The notes under the pieces are model-generated. The model made no database searches, was not told the origin of the DNA, and worked only from the letters and a program-made list of their open reading frames with translations. DNA of 64,000 bases from Hygrophila difformis. Taxonomy: Eukaryota > Streptophyta > Magnoliopsida > Lamiales > Acanthaceae. Below, in pieces: positions 1 to 36,331 of this stretch (positions are counted from its first letter, which is position 1; each line of letters begins with the position of its first letter). Made by a program: the position numbers and the translations under genes. The stretch is taken from the NCBI GenBank assembly GCA_030278955.1, contig JAOANR010000005.1:6243431-6307430 (forward strand), given 5' to 3'.

Positions 1-294
1 GGGTTCAAAAAATTGAACATGAATATACAACATCGTAACAAGCTCATATCAGGTGTTCTGTGCAGCAAAACTTTCATATCAGTGTAAAAAATGATAAACA
101 ATGGTACATGATGGTTGTGTTGTATTAAGGTCCGTTTCTTGAACAATTCAATGACTTGTCAACAGCATCAGCAACTTGGAAGAAGAATAAGCTCTGTTTC
201 GAATGCATGTCGAGCAAAATGTTGCATTGTTGCAGGCACTGATTGTCAATTTTATGACTTTTCCCAAAGGTAATATTGGACATTTGGGAACTTT
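1..294 (-). other. 3' untranslated and downstream region of the BCHC gene
   Basis: This sequence follows the stop codon of the BEACH gene on the minus strand. It is AT-rich with no open frame of note. The polyadenylation site cannot be fixed from sequence alone, and the window edge may cut the transcript. Confidence 0.5.
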
Positions 295-25702
<25,408 letters not shown>

Positions 25703-26660
25703 TTCCAAATAATAACAATTCTCAAATATTATGTTTCATCCTGATTTCTTGTAATTTTACCTGAAGCACATGTCCCAATGTCAATCAAAGAATGTATGGG
25801 ATACCTCATAAAATTTGTCACACCTTAACAGAAATAGAAAAGGGAAACATTGACAGCAGAAGAAGGAATTTCCTGGTGCTCCCGACATTGTACACATATA
25901 ATTATAAAAATTAAAAAATAATAAGAAGAAGAAAAAGGGACAAGTAGCACATATCAAGTAACAAACAAGAGAGATCAATAATCAACACTGTTATACTAGC
26001 AACATTTCGTAGGTTAACACTGCATGCCGACTTATTGGTTACATTCTAGTAATGTCATAATAGTTAAATCATCTGAAATCCAGTACTGGAACAGGTCAAG
26101 TGTTATAATTTAACTAGGGTTTTCATAGTGACAGTATGCTCAGTTCAAGCTCAAAACCAAAAAGAATTCAGTCAACGTATGGAAAATGCAGAAAACATCA
26201 TCTTCCACATAAGTTTTATACATCAAAAAGAATTACGCGCAACAGCTTAACTTGGCATTGGACAAAACAGCATTGACACAACCAAATCCCGGGAACAATC
26301 TTAAGTCAAAAGTGAAGTATCGAGCACTCAATCACAGATCCAACTATAACTTAAACAACACACTACAGATTCAACAATACAAGCAAAATGCGGATCCTGT
26401 TCCGACGAACTCAGCATTAGTAGATCACAAATTGGCAACAAACACAAAAATTTCAGCGCAATTACCACGAAAGAACAGAGTGCCAGCTTCTTCCCTTGCA
26501 CAAGAAGGATCGATGAGAAGTGCGCCTCGATTTGATTGAATTGATTTATTATTGGGTAAAAATGAGAAGAAATTACGATGACGAAGAAAAAAACAAAACT
26601 GGAAATTTGACTGAACAGTGAGATCGAAATACAGGGAGTTGGGGATAGTGAAGCGCCAGA
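25703..26660 (-). promoter_or_regulatory. 5' UTR, candidate leader intron and promoter side of the BCHC gene
   Basis: Upstream of the ATG the exon probably extends to 25760, where the minus strand reads an AG acceptor before a pyrimidine-rich tract. A GT donor near 26465 would give a leader intron of about 700 bp and a first noncoding exon around 26466-26650, which is CT-rich on the coding strand. This is inferred from splice signals only. I saw no clear TATA box. Confidence 0.4.
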
Positions 26661-26861
26661 CAATAATTATAACTAAGCCCAACGGGCCTTGAGATTTTAT
26701 GGGTACTTACTTATAAATGGGCTATATTAGTGGTGGGTTGTAAGTCGGAGAATAAGGGCCATGAGGTGTCATATACTCATAGACTCATAGTATTTGCCGT
26801 TAACTCTTTTAAGTAGTACTAAAAATACATTTAAAAATATTATAAATATCAAAATAAATAT
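26661..26861. other. Intergenic sequence upstream of the BCHC gene
   Basis: Contains no recognised frame or repeat. It marks the change from the gene to the repeat-rich middle of the window. Confidence 0.5.
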
Positions 26862-26998
26862 TTAACTTGGGATGAAGTTCCAAACTTTCAATCTTTAAGT
26901 TATGAATTCGATTCCCCACCCAGCCCCATATCCCTTCCTTTTGTCCCTTTGTAATTTATGTGGCATGCGCTCTCACCAGTTCGTTACTAGCATGTATA
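26862..26998 (+). mobile_element. tRNA-derived SINE-like repeat (copy 1)
   Basis: Contains a tRNA B-box-like TTCGATTCCCCACCC, then CCCATATCCC, then TTTGTAATTTATGTGGCATG and GCTCTCACCAGTT. The same order recurs at copy 2 near 27.5 kb. Two dispersed copies sharing a B box and a common 3' body suggest a tRNA-derived SINE family. The family name is not known to me. Confidence 0.5.
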
Positions 26999-27454
26999 GA
27001 TTATTCATTAAATATATAAATATATTTAAAATTTTCAAATTATAATTTTTAAATTCTAATTTTAAACTATAATAACAAACATAACATCTATAACCAATTT
27101 TATTAAAACTCATTTTTCACTATTATGGATCGTTTTGGTTTAGATTCCTAGTGTGAATGTTGGGTAAGGTATGTATTTTGGTTGGAGAGATTATTTAATT
27201 GAGAATTGATATTGTCATTACCATATGAATGTTGGGACTTTTGAGCAGGAATGTAATTCACATCTAAAACTTATGTAATCTTAGATTATCGAGAATCTTG
27301 AAAATTAAATTATTTTTGTACTCTTTTAAAATAAAAAAAATTATCTTATATGTAACAAATATATGTTAGAACTTACCCCGAATTTTTTTTGCTGCATAAC
27401 CTATGCATGCTAAAGAAAAAATAGAGAGCTTAACCCAAATTTTATAAGTCCTTT

Positions 27455-27627
27455 GGGGATGAGGACTTGACCAAGCTGCCAAGACGCCAAGTTCATGCCT
27501 TCCAATCCTAGAGTTGGGGGTTCGATTCCCCACCCGCCCCATATCCCTCCTATTTATCCCTTTGTAATTTGTGTGGCATGGGCTCTCACCAATTTTTCTA
27601 TTGCTTCGGCTCCTCCAAAAAAAATAT
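27455..27627 (+). mobile_element. tRNA-derived SINE-like repeat (copy 2)
   Basis: Carries an A-box-like GACCAAGCTGCCAAG and a good B box in GGGGGTTCGATTCCCCACCC, then the body CCCATATCCCTCCTATTT, TTTGTAATTTGTGTGGCATG and GCTCTCACCAATTTTTC, ending in an A-rich tail. It is closely similar to copy 1 about 600 bp away and is followed at once by a Stowaway-like MITE. Confidence 0.55.
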
Positions 27628-27890
27628 ACACTCCCTCCGTTTTTTTAAAGTGTAACATTTTGACTTTTTTTACTGTTTATTGTAGCACTATGACTTCTAT
27701 TTTTGTCATAGTTATACAAGAAAAAATATAGTCAAGTGAGATCTTGTTGAATTCGTCTCATCCTATAATTTTTAGATATCAAATTTTTATAATTTTTACT
27801 TATACCAAATATGAGTTAGAATAGTTTAAAATGTGCATTAGCATACGTGCAAATGAAAAAATGTTACACTTAAAAAAAATGAGGAAATAT
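27628..27890. mobile_element. Stowaway-like MITE (copy C)
   Basis: The left end is ACACTCCCTCCGTTTTTTTA and the right end ...TTAAAAAAAATGAGGAAATAT, with longer inverted similarity inside (AAAGTGTAACATTTTGACT against AAATGTTACACTT). The core GTGAGATCTTGTTGAATTCG is shared with copies A and B. Noncoding. Confidence 0.75.
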
Positions 27891-28013
27891 ATATATATAT
27901 ATGTTTGTTCATTTGAAATTATAAAAGTGGTAACGCAAAATTCTAATATTTATTTTTAAATTTATCCATTCAAATAAAATAATACTTAATAACTTAGATG
28001 ATTGTATTAAAAA

Positions 28014-28090
28014 TCATTTAGCTAAAAATAATAATTATCATATAATAAATTATTCAGCTAAAAATAATAATTACCATATAATAAATTGTA
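28014..28090. repeat. Tandem duplication of a 36-bp AT-rich unit
   Basis: The unit CAGCTAAAAATAATAATTAC followed by CATATAATAAATT is present twice in a row with small differences, inside an AT-rich intergenic stretch. No gene is visible between 27.9 and 28.3 kb. Confidence 0.8.
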
Positions 28091-28323
28091 AATAAATATT
28101 TTTCTATTTTTTTAAATAAATAGATTGTGTTAAAATATTTTCTATTGTTTAGTAAAACTCCATACTTATTTTTTTTTAATTTAAGAATAAGAACATTATT
28201 GTAAATTAGTTTGAACTGAAAATTAAATATTCACAACTCAACCAACACACATCGACATTAAAATGAAAAAAAAAAAAAAAAAACACCCTGGTAATCTCAT
28301 ATTCCCAGTCATATTAGATTCCT

Positions 28324-29552
28324 AGTAATGACATTCCTACTGGTCATAGTGGTTAAGATCTCGATCCTGATCTTAAGATGTTACGATTTTACGATCATAC
28401 CTATCTAAAACGATCCCAATCTTTGTAGGATCTTAAAATTACTAAGATCTGGATAAGATTCCGACCCTAATAGTAGAATATTACGATCTTATTATCATAA
28501 TCCCTTAAATGCTTCTACGATCTTACGATCATACTCTCTTAAATGCATAATATTTTAATAGGAATTTATGATTTGGTATCAAAGTAACTTTTTTTCTTTA
28601 ATTTTAAACTTAAGGATATGTTTGGTATATGGAATTTGGCATAGAGAAAATGAATTGAACCCAATTCTTTTGTTTGATAACATAAGAGAATTGATAAATG
28701 AGAATTAAATCAATTCTCATTCACTAGTTTTAATTCTCTCTTAAATAAAGAGAATTTGAGAGAATTGGTGGGCTGAGATTAAAATAGTGAAATCAATTCT
28801 CCCTTCCTTATCATCCAAATAGTGAAATCAATTCTCCCTTCCTTATCATCCGTCAGTTGCGTCTCTCCGATTTTCTTACTTTTTTTCTCACAATTTGACA
28901 AATATTTTTTTTATTTAAGCATCTGTTTTTTATTTTTTATTATTATAAATAGATAAAAGAAATATAGTTGAGATACATATTTTATTTGTATTTATATTTT
29001 TATTTATAATAAACAGATAATATAATTAAATATTTGTAATCAAATAAAATCATAATTTAATTTCATGTTTAATTTCTATGTTGAATTCTAAAATCAACCC
29101 AGCAAGATAATTGATTATTTTTTCTACTGAAATCTCTGTTTTACCAAACAGAAGAATCATTCTCTTTCTCTGACACAATTCCATTTCTCTGCAATTCCAT
29201 TCTTTGCCATCAATTCTCTGCAATTCCATTATCTGTACCAAACGCATCCTAAGAACTTATACTCCATATATATGATGTGTAAAAAAATATATGCATGTAT
29301 GTGAAAATATTTTATGTTTAATTGTGATATTTTTGTATTGTATTGTATTGTATTGTACTAATTAACTTGCAAGATTTATAAACATACAAAAAATGTTTAT
29401 ACTTATTAGTATGCATAATGCAGTTCACCAATTTTTGCAATTTAATAAGATCTTAGGATTCCGATTCGATCCTACCCGATCTTGCAAAGAGAAAAACGAT
29501 CACAATAGGATCTTGATCTTAACAACCTTGCTACTGATAATGTAAAATCTCT
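28324..29552. mobile_element. Inverted-repeat element, interrupted by a Tourist MITE
   Basis: The left part reads GTGGTTAAGATCTCGATCCT and is rich in GATCTTACGATCATAC-type words. The right part reads GGATCTTGATCTTAACAACC, the imperfect reverse complement of the left. The two halves are separated by the MITE at 28614-29249. I infer a foldback or MITE-type element split by a later insertion. The outer borders are approximate. Confidence 0.5.
28614..29249. mobile_element. Tourist-like (PIF/Harbinger) MITE, 636 bp
   Basis: Flanked by TAA on both sides (28611-28613 and 29250-29252). The ends are inverted: GGATATGTTTGGTATATGGA on the left, and TACCAAACGCATCC on the right. A 3-bp TAA duplication with such ends fits Tourist-like MITEs. 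Inside is a tandem duplication of TAGTGAAATCAATTCTCCCT plus TCCTTATCATCC near 28787-28850. No open frame. Confidence 0.75.
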
Positions 29553-29554
29553 CC

Positions 29555-30620
29555 AACCAAAGGCCCTTCATTCAAAAAAAAAAATCGAACTCTAAACTCT
29601 AATTATTTGTCAAATTAAGCCAAAAACAATTAAGGTCTGGTGAAATTGTGCATTATTGGCGTGAATATCATTCCTAGCAATATGAGAGTGTTATTGTTGG
29701 GTATATAAGGCACAATGAGAGGTTCAAAAATATCCATTTGGAGAAATCCAATCCCGTCCAAATTTCTGGATATCTGATACGCGGAATGGATTTTTATTAT
29801 ATTCGAGTTAGAAACACCAAAAGTATCCGTTTTTATTTTATTTTTTTGTCAAATTACACACGGATTAGATATTTCTTATGTTGGTATTTTGGTGATTTTA
29901 AATTTTTCTTGGATCGGATCATGATTTTAAGTGATTTGAAATTCAAATCAGGCCTCCTCAGAGGCACATTGTCTTCTACTTAAAGGATAGTGAAAAACTC
30001 ATGCAATATGTATGTTACAAATGATAAATTTGGGATGCAAACCTCCAGCTCTTAATTAGATCCGGTGGACAACAGATGAAATTGCTACAAATAAGAGAAT
30101 AAAGAGTAACCGAAGAAGAAAGTATGTAAAATGTATGAACATTCTATTCACCAATTGGAGAAAATGACAAAGTTGAAACCACAATAGGGAAAAGGACAAA
30201 GGTTGCACTAAGTGTCTTGAACTCAATATTTGTTATTATTAGGAGTTTGGCTAGCCTAGAGATCTTGATTCTCAAAGAATCCACAATCAACTCCCCCCAT
30301 TGGAGGGTACAAGAGGAAACCTGATATCTGAAGAGGGGGATGCCGACTACAGAGGAGTTCCGCCTTATCCAATTGGTACACACATATACTAAAATTAATA
30401 TCTGTTACTGCCGTTTTGGATTTTTATGTGTTAACAATATCATAATTATAATATTACTTTTATTATTTTTAGTTTTATTTTTAGAAAATATATAATGATG
30501 TGTTAATAGTAGTACAAATTAAATGTACTATTTTACATAAAAAAATATATATATATTTTTTATTCAGGGCCCAAAAAGGATTTGGCTCTGTTGATAAACG
30601 ATGAATGCCAGTAGGTTCAT
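29555..30620. other. Intergenic AT-rich stretch, no gene recognised
   Basis: Short frames only. The segment around 29720-29900 (CAAAAATATCCATTTGGAGA, TCTGGATATCTGATACG) loosely resembles sequence near 35.9 kb and may be an old repeat. Nothing else was identified. Confidence 0.5.
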
Positions 30621-30629
30621 TTCATATGG

Positions 30630-31365
30630 GTTATTATGGGCTTGTCGCGTGAAAATTGTTTGTTGTTCTTTCGGATGATGATGCTACCTTTTTTGTAGTT
30701 GGTCCTCTAATCAGTTTGCGGCCCTGTGGCTGATTTGGAATGAACGTAATGCTCGTGTCTTTCGGAGGCTCCCGCACACACATGCTCATCTATTGAAAGC
30801 CATCCACAGGTTTGAGATTCTTCTCCAGGTCGCTTTCTCCAGACATCCTATCGTGCGATAACCTAGGTATGTGGGTTGAACTCAATGGTGCATGCATCAT
30901 TCTCCATGTGGATGGTAATTGATTAGTAATCCAAGTAAAGCGGGTTTTGGCATTATGGTGAAATGGGGGAATTGTTGATGGATGGAAGGCCTATCAGGCT
31001 CACGTAGCATTGCAACTAACCTCTAGACCAAACTTCATGGGTTGTTAGTTGGGTTGACGCAGCTCCGAGACATGGTGCCCATGATGCAATGTGCTTTTAT
31101 GATTCCATGGAGTTAATCTGCCTTGTGAAAAGTGATGGAAATCCTACCCATGTTTGTAGCACTTGGATCCAGAATATTCTTGAGATCTTGCTCAAACAGG
31201 TCGGGTTTCCACTTGCGACACATTTCGCGGGAGGGGTACCAAGTTGTTGATGCCCTCACTCATTGGGGGAGTAGGGGTTTGGAGTTTTATACCATATAGA
31301 TTTCCCCCTAAATGATGTCGGTGCCCTTTTGAGTGCGGATGCATTGGGTGTTTTGTACCACGGGC
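30630..31365 (+). pseudogene. LINE fragment, RNase H-like tail
   Basis: Read in shifting plus-strand frames, this shows LWLIWNERNARVFRR, then IILHVDGN, then a GNQVVDALTHWGSRGLEFYT motif and FPLNDVGALLSADALGV. The same order is seen in the minus-strand LINE at 37306-37956 (IWKERNARVFRG, ILHVDGSSLGNPG, GNQVADALAKHG). It is therefore the 3' RNase H part of a plant LINE, broken by many stops and frameshifts and older than the 37-kb copy. Confidence 0.7.
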
Positions 31366-31380
31366 CTAAAAAATTATTAT

Positions 31381-31662
31381 ACTAGTATTTGGTTTAGGTT
31401 GCGTTTGGGAACTGACGCTAGCATTTAGTATTTAGGGTTTAAAATACATACTAAAAATAGTATAAAAACATATATAGTAAACACTAATTTCAGTAACTAT
31501 CAATTAAAAACATACTAAAAATAGCATAAAACATATATATAGTAAACGCTAATTTTAGTAACTACCAAATTTTATGATTTTTATCTAAACTCTAAACGCC
31601 CGTTTCTCCAACTTTTAACTTTCCACAATACATTATTTAATATTTTAATACTTTCATTGATC
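31381..31662. repeat. Diverged tandem AT-rich repeat before the Harbinger element
   Basis: The unit ACATACTAAAAATAGYATAA followed by ACATATATAGTAAACRCTAATTT occurs twice, at about 31445-31500 and 31504-31560. Noncoding. Confidence 0.75.
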
Positions 31663-32271
31663 TTAGAGCATCTCCAGCAGGGGCTCTATTTGCATTTTGC
31701 AGCCCCAAATCCCACTCCAGCAAGGGCTGCATCTCTATCTGCATTTTGGAGTTTTGGTGATTTTGGCTGCAGAATGCAGCTGCACTGTAGCGGGCTGCAT
31801 TCCCTTTTTTTTTTTTTTCATTTATTCAATATACATAATTAGTTTTGAGGATTAATTGAAGATTAAAGATTAATTTTAATATTAGAAATTATTTCAGCCA
31901 TAGATAAATGAAGATGGGAATGTACTGTGATAATTGAAAATTAATTTTCAATATTACATATTATTTTAGGTAATTAAAGTTATAATAATAATAATTATAG
32001 ATAATTATTAAGTATGTGATAATTAAAAATTATAAACATCATTATGGTTTGATATATCAATTTTAACGTTATATTATATATATAATTATTAAAAATATAT
32101 ACATAATTTATATTTGACATCATTAAAAATATATTTATATAATTATTAATGCAAATTTACATTAAAAAAAAACACACTTCATAAAATACTTTTAAAAACA
32201 ACAGAATACATTAAAGCATTACATAATGCATAAAAATACATTAATAAATAAACAATTAAACATAAAGTAAT

Positions 32272-33296
32272 TTAATAATCCGAGAGACCCCCTCCAGACC
32301 CTCCTCCAATATCTGGAAAAAATTGTCCAAAGAAATCGGTTGGGGTACTTGAATTCTGTTGCAGTTCCAGTCTTCTTTTGTTCATAATTCTTTGTTGTTC
32401 TAATTTAAAGAGTTCACGAGCTTCGGGATCGGGAATATCATTCAAATTCGTCATTAAGATTTTGTCTTCCCTCTCTAATTCTTTTAACTCATTTTTACGT
32501 TTTTGAATTTCATTTTTTTGTTGTATTAAGGCTGCAGCTTGATCTTGTTTAATTGTGGTTGATTGTAAGATTTGACGCATTTTTTCTCCCTCTTCTAGTA
32601 TAGCACTTAGATAGTTTGATGATTGTTCACCTTGTTTCCTCTTCATTTTAGCCTTTTTGATCCCATCCGGTCGCCCTGATGATGAACCTCCGCTAACGTT
32701 ATCATCGCTTAAGTTGATAGTAAATTCTGATAATGAAGGTTGTGGAGATATAGGAGATGCTGAAGTGTTTTCCTGATCTTTTGAAACATCTTCCTCTGCA
32801 ACTTCTTCAATGTATTTTTTTATAATGGACCACACATGCTGAAATCGAAAACCTTCTGAATATCCATGTGTAGGCATTACTTCGTTGGCCATGTTCCACT
32901 AAATGTTATGAAAAAGTTTAGCTTAAAACATACATCAAATGAACCACTATGAACATAAAAAAAGAAAGAACGTATACATAATTTTACTTACGATCATTTC
33001 TTCATTTGCACCACTTGGCTTCGAATGTTGAACTTGTTGGATACATGCCCAGAATAACCTACATTCTTTTAATATGATTTGCCAACGACATTTTAAGGAT
33101 TTAGGAGTCCGTACCGGAGCTTGTGGTGGTTTAGCAGCGTTGTACATTTCACCAACACGAGACCAAAATTGATCTCTGCTTTGATATCTACCAACAGTTG
33201 CATCTTGTGAAACATCAAGATAAAAGAACATATGTTCTTATCATCAAAACTAGTGAATTTAGTAGTACGTTTAGATACTTGTTTTTTTGAAGACAT
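32272..33296 (-). CDS. PIF/Harbinger ORF1: Myb/SANT-like DNA-binding protein
   Basis: The accessory protein that in this superfamily binds DNA and partners with the transposase. Exon 1 is 33296-32992 and begins MSSKKQVSKRTTKFTSF. It carries a trihelix/SANT-like region with QSRDQFWSRVGEMYNA, PKSLKCRWQIILKECRLFW and IQQVQHSKPSGANEEM. Exon 2 is 32898-32272, joined by a GT/AG intron of 93 bp. It carries GYSEGFRFQHVWSIIKKY, a basic patch KKAKMKRKQ, and a coiled-coil-like segment ending in a Gly-rich tail. About one base is missing near 33223-33230, where the frame shifts from DDKNIC to FYLDVSQDATVG. That is either a real mutation or an assembly error. Confidence 0.82.
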
Positions 33297-33394
33297 TCTA
33301 GAAACGACAATGAAATGAGAAATTGGAGAGAGGTGTGGAAGGATAAGGATTGATGGCTATCTATTCATAGAGAAATCAACGTGTAAGATTAAAA

Positions 33395-33645
33395 GTGGTA
33401 AAAATTTTATCAACGGTGGAAATGAAATGCACAAGGATTGTGCTTTCTCCCCCTCAATAATTCAAGATTACATCCAACATTTTAAGATTAAAAGTGAAAA
33501 AAAATTTATCAACGGTGGAGATGAAATGCACATGGATTGTGCTTTCTCTCCCTCAATAATTCAAAGAAAGCTTCCAACGATTGAGATTAAAAGTTCCAAA
33601 ACCTTATCAACGGTGGAGATAAAATGCACATGAATTGTGCTTTCT
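33395..33645 (+). repeat. Three tandem repeats of about 80-100 bp between the Harbinger genes
   Basis: Each unit has GATTAAAAGT, then TTATCAACGGTGGA, then AAATGCACA, then GATTGTGCTTTCTC and CCCTCAATAATTCAA. Copies start near 33389, 33485 and 33585. They fill the space between the two divergent start codons, where a bidirectional promoter is expected. A role in transposase binding or promoter control is an inference. Confidence 0.85.
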
Positions 33646-33768
33646 CAAATAGTGTAGTATCTAACATTATAAATTGCACATGCACAACACTAATATCTCA
33701 CTACAATTTTTTCTTCTAAAACCATCAGTCCTACAAATTAGTTTCTTTCATCACTTTCTTTCACTAAA

Positions 33769-35091
33769 ATGTCTTTTTCGTCAAGCTCATCTAGTGATGA
33801 TATAGAATTCGAAGAATCATTATTAGAGAGCTATGACACACAAAAAAATATTATTGCACAACACATACACAACAACAATCTTTTGTTGGCTGCATATCTT
33901 AGCCAACAAAATGAAAATCCCACGCATGGGGGATCAGTTCCTGGAAGAACAACGATCTGGCGTAATCGAGGATTGGCCGCTGAAAATCTCTACAAGGACT
34001 ACTTTGCTGAAAATCCAACATATAATGAAGAACATTTTCGTCGACACTTTCGGATGTCTCGTGAGTTGTTCCTAAGAATTGTTGATGCTGTGAAAACTCA
34101 TGATGGTTATTTTTTGCAGCGAAGGAATGCAGCTGGAAAACTTGGCTTGTCCACATTGCAAAAAGTGACAGCTGCAATTCGTATACTCGCATATGCATTT
34201 CCAGCTGATGCACTTGACGAGTATATCAAGATTGGAGAGTCTACATCCATTGAATGTGTTAAAAGATTTTGTCGAGCTGTGGTTGAGATATTTTCAGAGC
34301 AATATCTAAGAACTCCCACTGCAAGTGACGTTGCAAGACTACTCCAGATTGGGGAGCAACGTGGATTTCCAGGAATGTTAGGGAGTTTGGATTGTATGCA
34401 CTGGAAGTGGAAAAATTGTCCAACGGCTTGGGCGGGACAATACTCAGGTCGTAGTGGATTTCCAACGATTATACTTGAAGCGGTAGCTGATTATGATTTA
34501 TGGATATGGCATGCATACTTTGGGATGCCAGGTTCAAATAATGATATTAATGTGTTAGATTCATCTCCTCTTTTCTCTAACCTTGCTAGAGGCATTGCTC
34601 CTCCAGCACGTTATACCATTCAAGGTCGGGAGTTCGACATGGGGTATTATTTGGCCGATGGGATATACCCCAAATGGGCTACGATCGTTCAAATTATCCA
34701 CGCACCTGTTGGGCCAAAAAAAAAATATTTCGCAAAAAGACAAGAAGCTTGTCGAAAAGACGTGGAACATGCTTTTGGAGTTCTTCAAAGTCGTTTTGCA
34801 ATTGTGGCAAATCCAGCACGGTTATGGAGTAAAACTGACTTGAAAATGATTATGCAAGCTTGCATAATCATGCATAATATGATAATCGAGGATGAGCGAG
34901 ATCTTCATGCACCAATTGTTCAAGAAAGAGAATTGCCACCTTCAGATATTGAATTTGAGAATAGTGATTCAACTGAATTCCAAGACTTTATCAAACGATA
35001 TGCCAAAATCATAGATTCAGATGCTCATTTTGACCTTCGAAACGCATTGATTGATCATTTATGGATGAAGTATTCCAATTCGGAGGATTAG
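33769..35091 (+). CDS. PIF/Harbinger transposase (HARBI1-like, DDE_Tnp_4)
   Basis: A 440-residue intact nuclease-transposase expected to cut and rejoin the element's ends. After an acidic, low-complexity N terminus it has a helix-turn-helix-like region (FRRHFRMSRELFLRIVDAV, about residues 90-110) and LSTLQKVTAAIRILAYAF. The catalytic triad is readable: D208 in GSLDCMHW, D259 in GMPGSNNDINVL, and E333 in RKDVEHAFGVLQ. D297 in YYLADGIYP is also conserved. The length is typical for plant PIF transposases. The ATG at 33769 is the first in frame, and the stop at 35089 is followed by AT-rich sequence. No break was found, so the protein could be active if expressed. Confidence 0.95.
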   Translation: MSFSSSSSSDDIEFEESLLESYDTQKNIIAQHIHNNNLLLAAYLSQQNENPTHGGSVPGRTTIWRNRGLAAENLYKDYFAENPTYNEEHFRRHFRMSRELFLRIVDAVKTHDGYFLQRRNAAGKLGLSTLQKVTAAIRILAYAFPADALDEYIKIGESTSIECVKRFCRAVVEIFSEQYLRTPTASDVARLLQIGEQRGFPGMLGSLDCMHWKWKNCPTAWAGQYSGRSGFPTIILEAVADYDLWIWHAYFGMPGSNNDINVLDSSPLFSNLARGIAPPARYTIQGREFDMGYYLADGIYPKWATIVQIIHAPVGPKKKYFAKRQEACRKDVEHAFGVLQSRFAIVANPARLWSKTDLKMIMQACIIMHNMIIEDERDLHAPIVQERELPPSDIEFENSDSTEFQDFIKRYAKIIDSDAHFDLRNALIDHLWMKYSNSED

Positions 35092-35472
35092 ACATGATCA
35101 TATTAGTTTCGATTTTAATTCTAATTTGAAGTGGTGTTTATCTTTGATGTTATGTATTTCGTATGTCTTTTCTTTTTCATTTTATGTCTTAATTTATGTT
35201 TAAGTTAATTGTAATGCAAATTTAATTATTGTGTTAATTTAATTTTTTTTAGTTAATTTTATCCATTTAATATTTTAATTATATTTTTTACATAATAAAA
35301 TATTTAATAATTTTTGTTTTAAAAGTAATGAGTTATAGTAATAAAATAAAATGAAATTATTATTTTAATGTGGGAGTAAAAAATAGAGCCAACTGTTGGA
35401 GATGAGGTATTGACTTGGCTGCATTTTAGAGTTAAAGTGGCTGGAGAATGGAGCCAACTGCTGGAGATGGCC

Positions 35473-36050
35473 TTATGTCCCCTTCTCCCCAACCTCTCTT
35501 GCATAAAAATATTAAAAAATGTATCGTGGATTAGTGGCTAGTTTACTCATATTTTAGTACACAACATAGGAATATTCCTCAATAATGTCAAAACTCAAAA
35601 GTCAACTATCAACTTATTTGTGGACTTTTTATGAGTTTCATCTTCTTGTAAATTTGTCTCACGTTAAAAATTTAATTTTAACTTGGAAAAAAAGGTGTTG
35701 TATATAATATTTCAGAACAGTACTAGTAAAGTATTTTAATTAATACAAATCAATTAGAAGAAAAATACTAGTATATTGATATATAGTGCAACATTTCATT
35801 ATATATATAGAAGTTATAATTCTACTATGGTCATTATTAGGGGTTTTTAAAAAAATTTGATAATTATTCGATCCGTTTTTTTTATGTGTTTTTTTTAAAA
35901 AAAAATATTTTGGAGCAGATATTTGAAAAAAATACGGATCCATCATGGACTCAATATTCAAAAATATTTGAAATTTTACTTTAAAACCTTATTTTCACGT
36001 TTAATTCTTAATCCATTCTTCTTATGATATCATTTTTTAGATTGTTGTAG
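35473..36050. other. Intergenic AT-rich stretch
   Basis: Between the Harbinger element and MITE copy D. Short runs of A and T and no gene. TTTGGAGCAGATATTTGAAA and ATACGGATCCATC loosely echo 29.7 kb and may be an old shared repeat. Confidence 0.5.
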
Positions 36051-36051
36051 T

Positions 36052-36266
36052 ATATTCCCTTCGTTTCATCTATTATGTCTTGTTTGATTTTTTTTACATT
36101 GTTATTATTAGTTGTGTTTTGTTAGAATCGTATAATCATATAGTTTCAGAATATACTATATATTTTACATAATTTTTTATTGTATATATTTTGAGATGTT
36201 AACTGTTGAAAAATGCATTGGATTATGTGCAGAAGTCAAATAAGACAAGTTAGATCTGACGAAGTA
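36052..36266. mobile_element. Stowaway-like MITE (copy D)
   Basis: The left end is TATTCCCTTCGTTTCATCTA and the right end ...AGATCTGACGAAGTA, imperfect inverted repeats, with AAGACA/TGTCTT internal complementarity. It resembles copies A to C in size and interior (AGAATCGTATAATCATATAG). Confidence 0.6.
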
Positions 36267-36331
36267 TGCTAATGATATTTGGACTGTTGAACATGTAAAT
36301 GGGAGAACCAAGCGGAGGATCTTTCTTTTTA

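Larger units (their letters stand above)
31666..35472. mobile_element. Complete PIF/Harbinger DNA transposon, 3,807 bp
   Basis: Bounded by TTA target duplications at 31663-31665 and 35473-35475. The terminal inverted repeats are GAGCATCTCCAGCAGGGGCT on the left, and the reverse complement of CTGCTGGAGATGGCC on the right. Subterminal copies of the CTCCAGCA / GCTGGAGA words occur near both ends. Inside are two divergent genes, the Myb/SANT-like protein on the minus strand and the DDE transposase on the plus strand, which is the standard autonomous layout of this superfamily. The transposase frame is intact and the DNA-binding gene has one apparent frameshift. Confidence 0.9.

Noticed and set aside
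27495..27560. Possible tRNA gene (good B box)
   Set aside because: No cloverleaf or 7-bp acceptor stem can be built, and a second diverged copy lies 600 bp away, so a SINE is more likely.
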